DNA of 64,000 nt from Thermosynechococcus sp. NK55a (GCF_000505665.1 NC_023033.1:186001-250000); one strand, 5' to 3'; counted from the first letter of the stretch, positions 49,184 through 58,508 are shown. Numbers and translations are program-made. The notes: generated from the sequence alone by a model not told the origin.

Positions 49184-49768
49184 ATGGTAGAATGCGCTGA
49201 CTTAAGTATATCCCCGTCTGACCCCCCCCTCGTGGCGATCGCCCTCGGAAGTAACCTGGGTAAGCCATTGCTGCAACTGCGCTCAGCCGTCCAAGTGCTT
49301 GCCCAAACGCCAGGGATCAGGGTCTTAGCCTGCTCGCCGTGGTATCGCACTGCCCCCCTAGGCCCCCCTCAACCGGATTACTGGAATGGCTGCCTCGTTG
49401 CTCGGGTGCAACTCTCCCCTTGGGCACTACTGAAAAGGCTGCAGGCAATCGAAGCGCAGTTTGGTCGCCAACGGCAAGAGCATTGGGGGGCCCGCACCCT
49501 TGATCTAGATCTGCTGCTCTATGGCGATTGCATCATTCGCACCCCAGATTTGACCGTGCCCCATCCACGGCTGGCGGAGCGGCCCTTTGTCCTTTTGCCC
49601 CTTGCGGCGATCGCCCCCCACTGGCGCCATCCCCTCCTGGGTGAAACCATCCAAACCCTACGGGAGCGGGTGGGGGATGCAGGCATTATTGCCGTTCTTT
49701 CTGACGATGCTGACGAAACCACCTTTGCAACTGCTGCCGACAGGCCGTTGCCTGAACCCCCCCAATGA
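49184..49768 (+). CDS. folK: HPPK, 2-amino-4-hydroxy-6-hydroxymethyldihydropteridine pyrophosphokinase
   Basis: Pyrophosphorylates the pterin for folate synthesis. 194 aa with ALGSNLG, the central YWNGCLVARV, and the HPPK signature WGARTLDLDLLLYGD with the magnesium-binding Asp pair. About 14 N-terminal residues before VAIALGS may be trimmed by an alternative GTG. The 3' end overlaps tadA on the other strand by 83 bases, an unusually long antisense coding overlap. Confidence 0.94.
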   Translation: MVECADLSISPSDPPLVAIALGSNLGKPLLQLRSAVQVLAQTPGIRVLACSPWYRTAPLGPPQPDYWNGCLVARVQLSPWALLKRLQAIEAQFGRQRQEHWGARTLDLDLLLYGDCIIRTPDLTVPHPRLAERPFVLLPLAAIAPHWRHPLLGETIQTLRERVGDAGIIAVLSDDADETTFATAADRPLPEPPQ

Positions 49769-50180
49769 CCTGAATCCGGTGGAACACCGCTGGGCTATGG
49801 GGCAGTTGCAGCACCGAATCAATTGCCCCTGATTTTGGATCCGTCGTCCCATAGATGAGGGTGTGAATGCGGGCCTGGACAATGGCACCGGCACACATCG
49901 GGCAGGGCTCTAGGGTGACGTAGAGGCGGCAGCCCGTTAAATACCACGTACCTAGATGCTGACCGGCGCGGCGTAGGGCAATGATTTCCGCATGGGCAGT
50001 GGGGTCGTGATCTCGCTGGCGACGATTTTCCCCCGTAGCAATGAGTTCATTCTCAGCACTGACAATCACCGCACCCACGGGCACTTCATCGGCGGCTCCT
50101 GCCTGTTCTGCAAGGGCGATCGCCTGTTGCATCCAAAAGTCGTGCTGGTCTGTTTCTGGTAAAAGGAAAATGCCTGGCAT
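49686..50180 (-). CDS. tadA: tRNA-specific adenosine deaminase TadA
   Basis: Converts the wobble A34 of tRNA-Arg(ACG) to inosine. 164 aa cytidine-deaminase fold with the zinc and catalytic motifs His63-Ala-Glu65 and Pro-Cys93-x2-Cys96. A C-terminal stretch past VFHRIQVIGGV lies in the antisense overlap with folK. Confidence 0.95.
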   Translation of the reverse strand: MPGIFLLPETDQHDFWMQQAIALAEQAGAADEVPVGAVIVSAENELIATGENRRQRDHDPTAHAEIIALRRAGQHLGTWYLTGCRLYVTLEPCPMCAGAIVQARIHTLIYGTTDPKSGAIDSVLQLPHSPAVFHRIQVIGGVQATACRQQLQRWFRQHRQKERQ

Positions 50181-50259
50181 GGCGATCCCGTTGTCGCAGC
50201 AGCTATGGTACTATTTTCTCAGTTCTGTTGCGATCGCCGAATTCTTTTAGGAAAACACC

Positions 50260-50400
50260 ATGATGGATGCTTTGGTTTTGATTGCGAAATTGCCGGAAGC
50301 CTACGCCATTTTTGATCCCCTTGTGGATGTGCTGCCAGTGATTCCGGTGCTCTTTTTAGCCTTGGCCTTTGTTTGGCAAGCCGCTGTTGGTTTCCGTTAA
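50260..50400 (+). CDS. psbK: Photosystem II subunit PsbK precursor
   Basis: 46-aa precursor of the single-helix PSII subunit K; the mature protein begins [18 protein letters not shown] after removal of nine residues. The C-terminus [11 protein letters not shown] is characteristic. Two ATGs are adjacent (50260 and 50263); AGGA precedes the first. Binds CP43 and stabilises the plastoquinone-exchange side of PSII. Confidence 0.96.
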   Translation: MMDALVLIAKLPEAYAIFDPLVDVLPVIPVLFLALAFVWQAAVGFR

Positions 50401-50490
50401 AGATAGCTCCGATCAAACTAACCCTGTTGACTGGCCCCGTTGGTTCCAGCGGGGTTCTTCTTGAGTTTGTTTCATGCACTTCCTTCCCCT

Positions 50491-51243
50491 ATGGCAGGTC
50501 ACAGTAAGTGGGCAAACATCAAACGGCAAAAGGCGCGGGTGGATGCCCAAAAGGGCAAGATCTTTGCGCGGCTATCGCGAGCAATCATTATTGCGGCTCG
50601 GCATGGGGGAGGGGATCCAGCGGGCAACTTTCAACTGCGCAGTGCCATTGAGAAGGCCAAAGCAGCAGGGATTCCCAGCGAAAATATTGAGCGGGCGATC
50701 GCCAAAGGGACTGGTACCCTCGACAGTGATGCTCCCCTAGAAGAAATTCGCTACGAAGGCTATGGGCCGGGGGGTGTGGCATTTTTGATTGAAGCCCTCA
50801 CGGATAATCGCAATCGCACGGCGGCAGATCTGCGGGCCGCCTTCAATAAACAGGGGGGCAACCTCGGCGAAACCGGCTGTGTGGGCTGGATGTTTGAACA
50901 GTGCGGCATTGTAACCGTTACTGCACCTAAAGATGAAGAAGCTTTCCTTGAAGCCCTGCTGGCGGCTGAGGTTGAAACCTACGAAATCCTAGAGGAGGTG
51001 GCCGAGGTGCGTTGTCCCGTCCCTGCCCTTGAAACCGTCAGCGAAACCCTCAAAGCCCACGGCTATACCGTTCTCGACACCGAAAGCCGCTGGATTCCAA
51101 TGAATACCGTAGAAATCACCGATGAAGACACGGCACGGCGCCTCCTTAAGCTGATGGATGCCCTCGAAAATCTCGATGATATTCAAAGTGTGGCCACCAA
51201 CCTGACGATGAGCGATGCCCTCGTGGAGGCAATGTACGTCTAG
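50491..51243 (+). CDS. YebC/PmpR family DNA-binding or translation factor
   Basis: 250 aa, TACO1/YebC fold: start AGHSKWANIKRQKARVDAQK, GIPSENIERAIAKGTG, EIRYEGYGPGGVAFLIEALTDN and a C-terminal ferredoxin-like domain. Long called a transcriptional regulator; recent work on the family supports relief of ribosome stalling at proline stretches. ATG 50491 is the conserved start. Confidence 0.93.
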   Translation: MAGHSKWANIKRQKARVDAQKGKIFARLSRAIIIAARHGGGDPAGNFQLRSAIEKAKAAGIPSENIERAIAKGTGTLDSDAPLEEIRYEGYGPGGVAFLIEALTDNRNRTAADLRAAFNKQGGNLGETGCVGWMFEQCGIVTVTAPKDEEAFLEALLAAEVETYEILEEVAEVRCPVPALETVSETLKAHGYTVLDTESRWIPMNTVEITDEDTARRLLKLMDALENLDDIQSVATNLTMSDALVEAMYV

Positions 51244-51330
51244 CCATCCGTGGTTTTACGGAATCTGAGGGAGAATTTCCTCTTTCTCAAGGGTGGCAAA
51301 GTTAAGTGGAAACACGGTAGGCACTCAAAG

Positions 51331-51425
51331 GCAGCCGTGGGAGGATAGAAGTACGGCTGCAGGCCTGCACTGAGGCACGCTGTGTGTAATCAGATTGAGG
51401 CTCTCTTGAGAGCGATGCTCTTTTT
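51331..51425 (+). ncRNA. Candidate structured RNA or 3' UTR ending in a terminator
   Basis: GCAGCCGT (51331-51338) pairs perfectly with ACGGCTGC (51353-51360) around a 14-base purine-rich loop with a Shine-Dalgarno-like GGAGGA; at 51409-51421 AGAGC-GAT-GCTCT runs into a T stretch. It could be an independent small RNA or the 3' end of the yebC transcript. I do not recognise a known family, and no clear promoter is visible. The rest of 51244-51515 shows nothing else. Confidence 0.35.
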
Positions 51426-51515
51426 CTCTCAATCAGCCTTGATGGCTAGTGTGTTTCCCCTGTCGGCTCGTGTGTGTTCCCTAGGTTCCCTGTGGAAAAA
51501 GGTGGTAGCCAGTTT

Positions 51516-53764
51516 TTAATGTGTTTCCTGAAGGGCCGGTAGGGGAGCGCTTGCAAAGTACCGGCGGCGGAAGTTTTCCTCAGCGATCGCTCCCCTAAAG
51601 GCCTCTAGTGCTGCTGTTGTAGCCGGAGAAGGTTTTATCTGGGGCGGCCATTGGCATCGGAACTTGTCCCCAGTGTTCTCCACTTTAACCCCTAGGGTTG
51701 CCAGCGCCCTGAGAGCATAGCGCAATGTCATTGCCTCAATGTTAAGCTCTTGGCAAAGGGCCTCTCGCCGCAGCCACGTTCCCTGTTGACCAGCCTTTTG
51801 GCAACGTGTTAGGAATTCCTGCCAAACCGTGAGGGCATCCTGTTCCTTAGGGAGCGAGTAGGCCAAAATTAGGGGTTGCTGCTCCTGCTTAGCCCGTTGA
51901 ATCCATTGTCGCCAGTTTTCCCGTGAGGTTGGGCAGGTGTCCACGCACAAGCCAGTCTCAGTCACCCCACCGGGGCAATTGCGGCCATCAATGAGGGCCT
52001 GAAAAGGGGCAGTTTCAATGATACTGGTGCGACTGGGGCGCAGATCTTGAATGACAGCTGATAGGGAGCTTTGCCACTGCTGTAGTTCAATCACTAGATC
52101 ACAGGCTCCCTTGGGACAATCCCCGATTTGATGATCCCACCACTTGGCGGGAAAGGTTTGCTTTGCTTGGGGATCGAGAAGCATCATGGAAACATACCGC
52201 CTTGTGGGGTCATTTTTGACTTTGTTCTCCTGCACTTCGGTGAGTTCTACATGGCGCACAAGTAAGCGGGGGAAGGGATGGTGGGTTGAATCAAAGGGAG
52301 CGAGTATTTCTATTTCTTTGAAGAGGGCATCGTTCAATTGCTTTAGAGTGACTTCCAAATCAATCCTCAACGGTTGCGGTGTCGCAGTTGCCGTCCCCTC
52401 CTGCTGGCCTAAGAATTGGTTGAGGGCTGCTTCCAAAAGGGAAATGTGCTCCATCTTGAGTCTAAAGCCTGCTGCATAGGGATGCCCGCCGAATCCCTCC
52501 AATAAATGCCGTTGACAACGCAGTGCCTCATAAAGATCCACCATGCCATCGGAACGGGCTGAACCGGCGGCCATTCCCGTAGCGGCATTGGTCTGTAGCA
52601 AAATGGCGGGACGGCCATAGGTTTTTACCATCTCGCTTGCCACTAGGCCCAATAGGCTCAAGGGCCAATTCTCATCAGTCAGTAGGATCACCCGTGTGAC
52701 CGAGAGATCCAGCTGAGCTACTTTGGCATGGGCAACCTGAGCGATCTGTTTTTGACGCTGTTTCCGCTCGCTATTCATCTTGTCAATCTTGCGAGCCAAC
52801 TGCCTAGCTTCTTCTTTGTCTGGCGTGGTCAAGAGTTGCACCAGTGGCCCCACATCCCCATGGATACGACTCACGGCATTAAGGCGGGGGGCCAGCGCAA
52901 AACTAATATCCCGTTGCCGAGCCGTATTCTGGGACACTTGCCCCAAAAGGGCGGCAATGCCCGGTCGCAGGGCCTGACTCTGGCCTAGTTTTTCCAGACC
53001 TCGCTGGGCAAGATAGCGGCACTCTCCTCGCAATTCAACTAAATCAGCAATCAGACCAATGGCCACCAGATCAAGGAGATTCTCGAGGGGATACCCCTGG
53101 GTTTTCTCTGGCCATCTGGCATAGACGGCTTCCAAAAATTTGTAGGCGACGCCAACTCCCGATAAGTGATGTAGGGGATGATTCGGGGACAACTGCCGCG
53201 GATTGATCAGCGCCACAGCCCCCAAGGGAGTGGGTTCAAGGGCATGGTGATCGGTCACAATCACGTCTATCCCCAGCGTTTGGGCAAAGGCAATTTCAGC
53301 AGCATTGGTGCAGCCAGTATCACAGGTGATGATCAGGGAGACCCCCTTTTCGTTCAGCTTTTCAAGGCCATGGCGCGAGAGGCCATGGGAGTCGCACTGG
53401 CGATTGGGAATATAAAAATCCACCAATTGCGTTCCCAAAAGGGGTTTTAGTCCTTCCCAGAGGACGGCGGTGGCCGTTACCCCGTCGGTGTCAAAGTCTC
53501 CCCAAATGGCCACCTTTTCCTGTTGATCGAGTGCCTGTTGCAAACGCCCGAGGGCAGCAGGCATGTCTGGAAACTCTAGGGGGGAGGCTGACTCGTAGTG
53601 GCGCCAATCTAAGAAGGGGGGCACTTGCTGAAGAGCATCGCGGTAGCCCCGCTGCCAAAGTAACTGAGCCGTAATGGCGCCTGCATCGGGATGGAGCCAC
53701 TTAACTGCCTCGATGAAGTTGGGGGGGCGGGGTCAGCAGAATAGACTTGCCAGGGACGCTGCAT
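51516..53764 (-). CDS. recJ: Single-stranded-DNA-specific exonuclease RecJ, N-terminus broken by one base
   Basis: 5'-3' ssDNA exonuclease for repair and recombination. The main frame carries DHH-family motifs GDFDTDGVTA, CDTGCTNAAE, VTDHHALE and the DHHA1 SGVGVAYKF and GGHPYAAGFRLK. Reading upstream, the expected N-terminus continues as TAQLLWQRGYRDALQQVPPF and then meets a TGA with no start codon in frame. Adding one base to the G7 run (53721-53727) or the G4 run (53729-53732) joins it to ATG 53764, giving MQRPWQVYSADPAP and 749 aa, as in other cyanobacterial RecJ. Taken as is, a GTG at 53624 would lose about 46 conserved residues. Confidence 0.88.
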
Positions 53765-53917
53765 GGCGGTGAATTGCTCAGGGAAGGCTGCGAAGATTCT
53801 TTGATCATAGCGATCGCCCGCCCAGACTGGCGAAATGAGCTCCTAGGCGGGAAACCTGGTACTCTCCCTGAGTTGCAGCAGGGGGTACCCCCTATAGTGG
53901 CAATATAAGAATTAGGA

Positions 53918-54002
53918 CGGAGAGAGAGGGATTCGAACCCTCGGTGAGTTGCCCCACACAGCATTTCCAGTGCTGCGCCTTCGACCACTCGGCCATCTCT
54001 CC
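53918..54002 (-). tRNA. tRNA-Ser (anticodon GGA)
   Basis: 85-nt class II tRNA. Acceptor GGAGAGA pairs with TCTCTCC, discriminator G; anticodon stem CAGCA/TGCTG with loop CTGGAAA gives GGA; a long variable arm follows, then T-loop GGTTCGAATCC. CCA not encoded. A perfect 12-base palindrome (GGGGGTACCCCC, 53881-53892) lies downstream without a T run. Confidence 0.96.
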
Positions 54003-54038
54003 AAGTTTAGGCAGTTCTACTATCCTATCAGAAGTCCT

Positions 54039-54653
54039 GTGTCTCTGCTGCATCCAATTGCCCAAGCGAGTTTTGCCATCATCGATCGCGAGATCGGGCC
54101 TCATTCTTTTGACCCCCCTAGCTATGCGATTTTGCGGCGGATTATCCACAGCACGGCCGATTTTGAGTTTAAGAACCTCCTGGAGATTTCGCCGGGGGCG
54201 ATCGCCCACCTCACTCAAGCCCTGCGCTCAGGTGTGCCGATTATTACGGATGTGGCCATGGTCAGTGTTGGCATTCAAACGATGGTCAGCCGCACCTTCC
54301 AAAACCCAATCATTACCGCCCTTGACGCTGGCAGCCCCACCGCCCCTGGTCAAACCCGCAGCGCAGCAGGGATGCTCCGCGCTTGGCAACAGTGGCCCCA
54401 CGGTCTGTTTGTGATTGGGAATGCACCAACGGCCCTCCTGGCCCTGTGCGATCGCCTGCAACAAACCCATGTGCCTCCGGCAGGGGTTATTGGCGTCCCC
54501 GTTGGCTTTGTCAATGTCCTGGAGTCAAAAGCTGCCCTTGCCCAACTACCCGTGCCCCAAATTCGCATTGCCGGTCGCAAGGGGGGATCGCCTGTGGCAG
54601 CGGCGATTGTCAATGCCCTACTGGAGTTGGCCGATAGCGAGGGGCCAGCGTGA
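54039..54653 (+). CDS. cobH: Precorrin-8X methylmutase CobH/CbiC
   Basis: Moves the C11 methyl to C12 in cobalamin synthesis, giving hydrogenobyrinic (or cobyrinic) acid. 204 aa with SFAIIDREIGPHSF, the catalytic His in RIIHSTADFEF, and VIGNAPTALLAL and GVPVGFVNVLESK. The GTG at 54039 fits homologues; further in-frame starts run into tRNA-Ser on the other strand. Its TGA overlaps the cobL GTG. Confidence 0.93.
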   Translation: MSLLHPIAQASFAIIDREIGPHSFDPPSYAILRRIIHSTADFEFKNLLEISPGAIAHLTQALRSGVPIITDVAMVSVGIQTMVSRTFQNPIITALDAGSPTAPGQTRSAAGMLRAWQQWPHGLFVIGNAPTALLALCDRLQQTHVPPAGVIGVPVGFVNVLESKAALAQLPVPQIRIAGRKGGSPVAAAIVNALLELADSEGPA

Positions 54654-55897
54654 CTCCGATTCATGTGGTGGGCATTGGCCTAGAGGGTCTCCAAGGGTTG
54701 GCAGCCACTGTGCAGCAGATTCTTCATTCCGCCACCCTCTTGGTGGGGAGCGATCGCCATCTGCAATTGATTCCCGAAGGGGACACCCCCCGCCTCTCCC
54801 TAGGGAACTTTAATGCCAGTCTCAAGGCGATTCAAAACCACTTGGACACCACACCCAACCCCCAAGTGGTCATTCTCACCAGTGGTGATCCGCTGTTCTA
54901 TGGATTGGGACGCTGGCTCCTTGAAGTCTTTACCCCGGATCAGTTAACGTTTCATCCCCACCTCAGTGCGGTGCAATTGGCCTTTAGTCGTCTCAAGCTC
55001 CCTTGGCAGGATGCAGTAATCTACAGTGCCCATGGGCGGGATCTAGCGGGATTGGTGCCCCTGTTGCAGCGGGGGGTAGAGAAAATTGCCATCTATACCG
55101 ATGGCGAGGCCAATATTGCTGCCATTAGCCGTCTATACCAAGCATTGCAGGTGCCTGTGGCCTATCGGGCGTGGGTTTGTCAGGCCCTTGGTAGCGCCGA
55201 GGAAGCCATTCTGCCCTGGGACTTGGCCCAACCGGTGACGGGGCTGCCGCCAGTACATCCCTTGAATTTGGTGGTGCTCCTGCGTCAACCCCAGCGCCTA
55301 CCCCCTAGGGAACAGCCCATTCTTGGCCTAGGGGATGATCAGTTTTTCACCTTTGAGGATCGCCCTAGCCTGATGACGAAGCGGGAAGTGCGGGTACTGG
55401 TTTTGGCGGAACTGGCCCTCACCGGCACTGTAGAAATTGTTTGGGATATTGGTGCCGGCACTGGCAGTGTGGCCGTGGAAATCGCCCGCCTTGCCCCCCA
55501 AGCCACCGTCTATGCGATTGAGAAAACAGCTATTGGCTTTCAACTGATTGAGCGCAACCGCAAGGCTTTTGGTTTGACCAACCTCATCCCGCTCCAAGGG
55601 ACAGCCCCCCAGTGTCTCAGGGATTTACCGCCGCCGAATCGGGTGTTTATTGGCGGCAGTGGTGCTCAGTTACTGGCCAATCTCGACTATTGTTGGTGCC
55701 ACTTGAAAGCTGGCGGCCGGCTAGTGCTGGCGATCGCTACCCTCGAACACCAAGGCCAAGTTCTCCGCTGGTGTCAGACCCATCAAATCAACCCGCAAGT
55801 GCTACAGGTGCAACTCAGCCGTTCCGTTCCCCTGGGTCAAGGCCACCGCCTCCACCCCCTGAATCCGGTTACCCTAATTACCCTGCCTCAGGGATAG
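54650..55897 (+). CDS. cobL: Precorrin-6Y C5,15-methyltransferase (decarboxylating), CbiE-CbiT fusion
   Basis: Bifunctional cobalamin enzyme: methylates C5 and C15 and decarboxylates C12 acetate. 415 aa: an N-terminal CbiE tetrapyrrole methylase (VVGIGLEGLQGL, VVILTSGDPLFYGLGRWL) and a C-terminal CbiT Rossmann methyltransferase (MTKREVRVLVLAEL, VWDIGAGTGSVAVEIARLAP). GTG start overlaps the cobH stop, so the pair is coupled. The last 20 bases overlap the pentapeptide gene on the other strand. Confidence 0.95.
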   Translation: MTPIHVVGIGLEGLQGLAATVQQILHSATLLVGSDRHLQLIPEGDTPRLSLGNFNASLKAIQNHLDTTPNPQVVILTSGDPLFYGLGRWLLEVFTPDQLTFHPHLSAVQLAFSRLKLPWQDAVIYSAHGRDLAGLVPLLQRGVEKIAIYTDGEANIAAISRLYQALQVPVAYRAWVCQALGSAEEAILPWDLAQPVTGLPPVHPLNLVVLLRQPQRLPPREQPILGLGDDQFFTFEDRPSLMTKREVRVLVLAELALTGTVEIVWDIGAGTGSVAVEIARLAPQATVYAIEKTAIGFQLIERNRKAFGLTNLIPLQGTAPQCLRDLPPPNRVFIGGSGAQLLANLDYCWCHLKAGGRLVLAIATLEHQGQVLRWCQTHQINPQVLQVQLSRSVPLGQGHRLHPLNPVTLITLPQG

Positions 55898-56417
55898 AAG
55901 TAGCCATCGGGGTAGATAGTGGTGCGATCGCACACCGCCACCGACAAATCGACACCCGTTGCCCGAAAAAATTACATCCCTGTACCTGTGCTTCCGTTAA
56001 ATCCGCCTGCTCTAAATTGGCCTGTTGCAGGTTTGCCCCTTGGAGATTTGCTTGGCGCAAATTGGCATAGCGCAAATCCGCCCCCCGAAGATTGGCCCCC
56101 CGCAGGTTTGCCCGCTCCAAATTGGCCGTGCGTAGATTGGCCCGCACAAGGCTCGCCCCCTCGAAATCCGCTGCAGCGAGGTTGGCTTGGTACAACTCAG
56201 CATCTCCCAACTCACTATGGCGCAAATTAGCAGCAGTTGCCTGAATTCGATTTAACTGGCAATAGGGCAAGTAGGCATTCGCCAGTGTACTCTCGCTAAA
56301 ATCAGCATCACTGAGGTTGGTGTCAAAGAGACTCAAACCCGTTAGATCGCTGCCGCGAAAATTCCGTTCGCCTGCTGCATAGGCTTGGAGTAGCTCCTCC
56401 GCGTTGAATTTCGCCAT
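55878..56417 (-). CDS. Pentapeptide repeat protein
   Basis: 179 aa. After a short helical start (MAKFNAEELLQAYAAGERNF) comes a run of A(D/N)LxX pentapeptides (for example LERANLRGANLRGADLRYAN and on), predicted to form a right-handed quadrilateral helix. The tail (CRWRCAIAPLSTPMATSIPE) lies outside the repeats and partly overlaps cobL antisense. ATG 56417 is preferred over an in-frame start seven codons up. Function unknown, as for most cyanobacterial members. Confidence 0.88.
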   Translation of the reverse strand: MAKFNAEELLQAYAAGERNFRGSDLTGLSLFDTNLSDADFSESTLANAYLPYCQLNRIQATAANLRHSELGDAELYQANLAAADFEGASLVRANLRTANLERANLRGANLRGADLRYANLRQANLQGANLQQANLEQADLTEAQVQGCNFFGQRVSICRWRCAIAPLSTPMATSIPEAG

Positions 56418-56535
56418 AATGGTAAAAGAGTATTTCACAGTCTTAGGTATTTCTACTTAGGCTTTTTTGACTGTAGGGGAATTTATTGACGAAGTTACAT
56501 TACTTAATGGTTTCTTAACTTGGTGAGGCACCACC

Positions 56536-58065
56536 ATGGGGTTTCAACAACTTTCTTTGGCACAGCATTACCACGAACGCACCAAGTACGCCCCTGAGAC
56601 CTTAGCCCAACAAGCTGCCCCCCTGGATTGGAGCCGTCAACCGAGTCCCTTCAAAACCTATCCCCTGGGCTCCGTCTTTTCCCTGAAGTCGTTCCTAGAG
56701 CCAGCGAAGGGGTCGGCTCACCCCTGCTGGCAGCGACTCTCCCGCTTGTTGTACTGCACCTATGGCATTACTGGGGTGGTTCCCTATCCCGATCAGCCCT
56801 TTTATATGCGGGCAGCACCCTCTGCGGGAGGGCTATATCCAGCGGAGATCTATGTTCTCACTCGCAACGATACTGCTATTCCCGCTGGCATTTATAACTA
56901 TCAAGTAAAAGATCATGCCCTTGTGCAGGTGTGGCAAAGCTATTGTTGGTCAGCCCTACAGGCGGCTTGTCTTTGGCATCCAGCCCTAGAAAGGACGCAC
57001 ATTGCTCTGGTGGTCACAGCCGTCTTTTACCGTTCCGCTTGGCGTTATGGCGATCGCGCCTATCGCCGCATTTGTCTTGACATTGGGCACCTCTTGGGGA
57101 ATGTGGAACTGGCCGCCAATATCCATGATTTTCGTGCCCACTTTATTGGTGGTTTTGTGGATGCCCAGATGAATGAACTGCTTTACCTTGATCCAGAGCA
57201 GGAGGGGGTCTTGGCGGTGGTTGCCCTGGCCAATTTGCTGGCAGTGGACGAAAACTTATCCCCGTTTCCCTCTGTGTTACCCTCTGCTACCTGCTATGAC
57301 TATGGGGCGATCGCCAGTGGCGAGTTGCTCAGAGCCTGCCATCGTGCCAGTGCCCTCACAAGTAGTGAGATAATCTACGGCATGCAGACACCCAGCCCCA
57401 GGGCCAAGGCGCCTCCCGAACCCCCTGCAAGTAAGTACAACTTTCCCTTTGGGCTGCGGGTCAGTCTCAGCAAAACCATCATTCACTGGGAGACCAATCT
57501 AGCCGCTCTGCAGCAAACCATTCTCCAGCGGCGTTCCACCCGTCAGTACAGTGGCCAAGGGATTGAGGTGGATCAATTGGCTGCCCTGCTCACCTTTGCC
57601 TACCATCCGCAAGACTACCGCGATCAAGGCCTAGACGAATGCCCCAGTTTCTTTGACCCAACCCTGGTGGAAACCTTTATTGCCGTGACGCGGGTCAGGG
57701 CGCTTGAGGAGGGCTGCTACTACTACGCTATAGCTGAGCATGAACTCCGCCAGATTCGCTTCAAGAACTTTCAGGAACCGTTGCACTTTCTCTGTCTCAA
57801 TCAAGACCTCGGTCGCGATGCCGCAGTGGTGATTTTCCATACCGCCAATCTGGAGCGGGCGATCGCTCGCTATGGCGAACGCGCCTATCGCTACCTGCAC
57901 ATGGATGCCGGCCACCTCGGCCAGCGACTTAACTTAGCCGCTACCGCCTTGGGGCTAGGGGTGAGTGGCATCGGCGGCTTCTTTGATGATCAGGTCAACG
58001 ATCTCCTCGGCATTCCCCCCGAAGAAGCCGTTCTCTACATCACCACTGTTGGCAAAGCCGCATGA
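56536..58065 (+). CDS. Tandem SagB-type (nitroreductase-fold) dehydrogenase
   Basis: 509 aa made of two SagB/ThcOx-like nitroreductase domains. Half one (about 55-235): RAAPSAGGLYPAEIYVLT, GDRAYRRICLDIGHLLGNVELAA, IGGFVDAQMNELLYLD. Half two (about 320-505): RRSTRQYSG, GERAYRYLHMDAGHLGQRLNLAAT, IGGFFDDQVNDLLGI. SagB members are FMN oxidases of azoline rings in peptide maturation, but no precursor or cyclodehydratase is nearby, so substrate is unknown. Its TGA overlaps the Rrf2 regulator start. Confidence 0.87.
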   Translation: MGFQQLSLAQHYHERTKYAPETLAQQAAPLDWSRQPSPFKTYPLGSVFSLKSFLEPAKGSAHPCWQRLSRLLYCTYGITGVVPYPDQPFYMRAAPSAGGLYPAEIYVLTRNDTAIPAGIYNYQVKDHALVQVWQSYCWSALQAACLWHPALERTHIALVVTAVFYRSAWRYGDRAYRRICLDIGHLLGNVELAANIHDFRAHFIGGFVDAQMNELLYLDPEQEGVLAVVALANLLAVDENLSPFPSVLPSATCYDYGAIASGELLRACHRASALTSSEIIYGMQTPSPRAKAPPEPPASKYNFPFGLRVSLSKTIIHWETNLAALQQTILQRRSTRQYSGQGIEVDQLAALLTFAYHPQDYRDQGLDECPSFFDPTLVETFIAVTRVRALEEGCYYYAIAEHELRQIRFKNFQEPLHFLCLNQDLGRDAAVVIFHTANLERAIARYGERAYRYLHMDAGHLGQRLNLAATALGLGVSGIGGFFDDQVNDLLGIPPEEAVLYITTVGKAA

Positions 58066-58508
58066 CCCTCACCACCCGTGGCCACTACAGTATCAAGGCT
58101 CTGTTGGACTTGAGTTTGTTGCCCAACTATGGGCCTGCCTCGGTGCGTACCATTGCTGAGCGGCAAAAGATTCCTGCCCCCTATCTAGAAAAACTCTTGA
58201 TTGAATTGCGGCGTGCCGGCTTGGTGCGATCGCTGCGCGGCGTCTATGGGGGCTATCAACTCGCCCGTCCCCCAGCGACCATTTCCCTGCGGGATATCCT
58301 TACTGCTGTTGGTGAATCGCCAGCTCCCCTGTTTTTACACCCCCCTCAACCGGAAGATGGCACCGCCGATTGGGTAACCTTGAGTCTCTGGCAACGACTC
58401 CACCAAAAACTTCAGGAGGCCTTGGCCAGTATTTCCCTTGAGGATTTATACTTTGATGCCCGCAGTTGGCAAGCGGCCCAAGGGGATGGGGCAACATTTG
58501 TAATCTAG
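58062..58508 (+). CDS. Rrf2 family transcriptional regulator without cysteines
   Basis: 148 aa with the Rrf2 winged helix: TTRGHYSIKALLDLSLLP, SVRTIAERQKIPAPYLEKLL, RSLRGVYGGYQLARPP. IscR/NsrR members hold an Fe-S cluster with three cysteines; this protein has no cysteine at all, so any sensing must be different. The ATG overlaps the SagB stop (ATGA), implying joint expression and perhaps autoregulation. Confidence 0.88.
   Translation: MTLTTRGHYSIKALLDLSLLPNYGPASVRTIAERQKIPAPYLEKLLIELRRAGLVRSLRGVYGGYQLARPPATISLRDILTAVGESPAPLFLHPPQPEDGTADWVTLSLWQRLHQKLQEALASISLEDLYFDARSWQAAQGDGATFVI

Noticed and set aside
51244-51515. 6S RNA, SRP RNA or tmRNA gene
   Set aside because: None of the diagnostic conserved cores (for example the GGAAGGAAGCA-like SRP tetraloop region or a tag reading frame) is present; left as an unassigned RNA candidate.
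53881-53892. Terminator of tRNA-Ser at GGGGGTACCCCC
   Set aside because: Perfect palindrome but no loop bases and no T run; could be a cruciform or chance.
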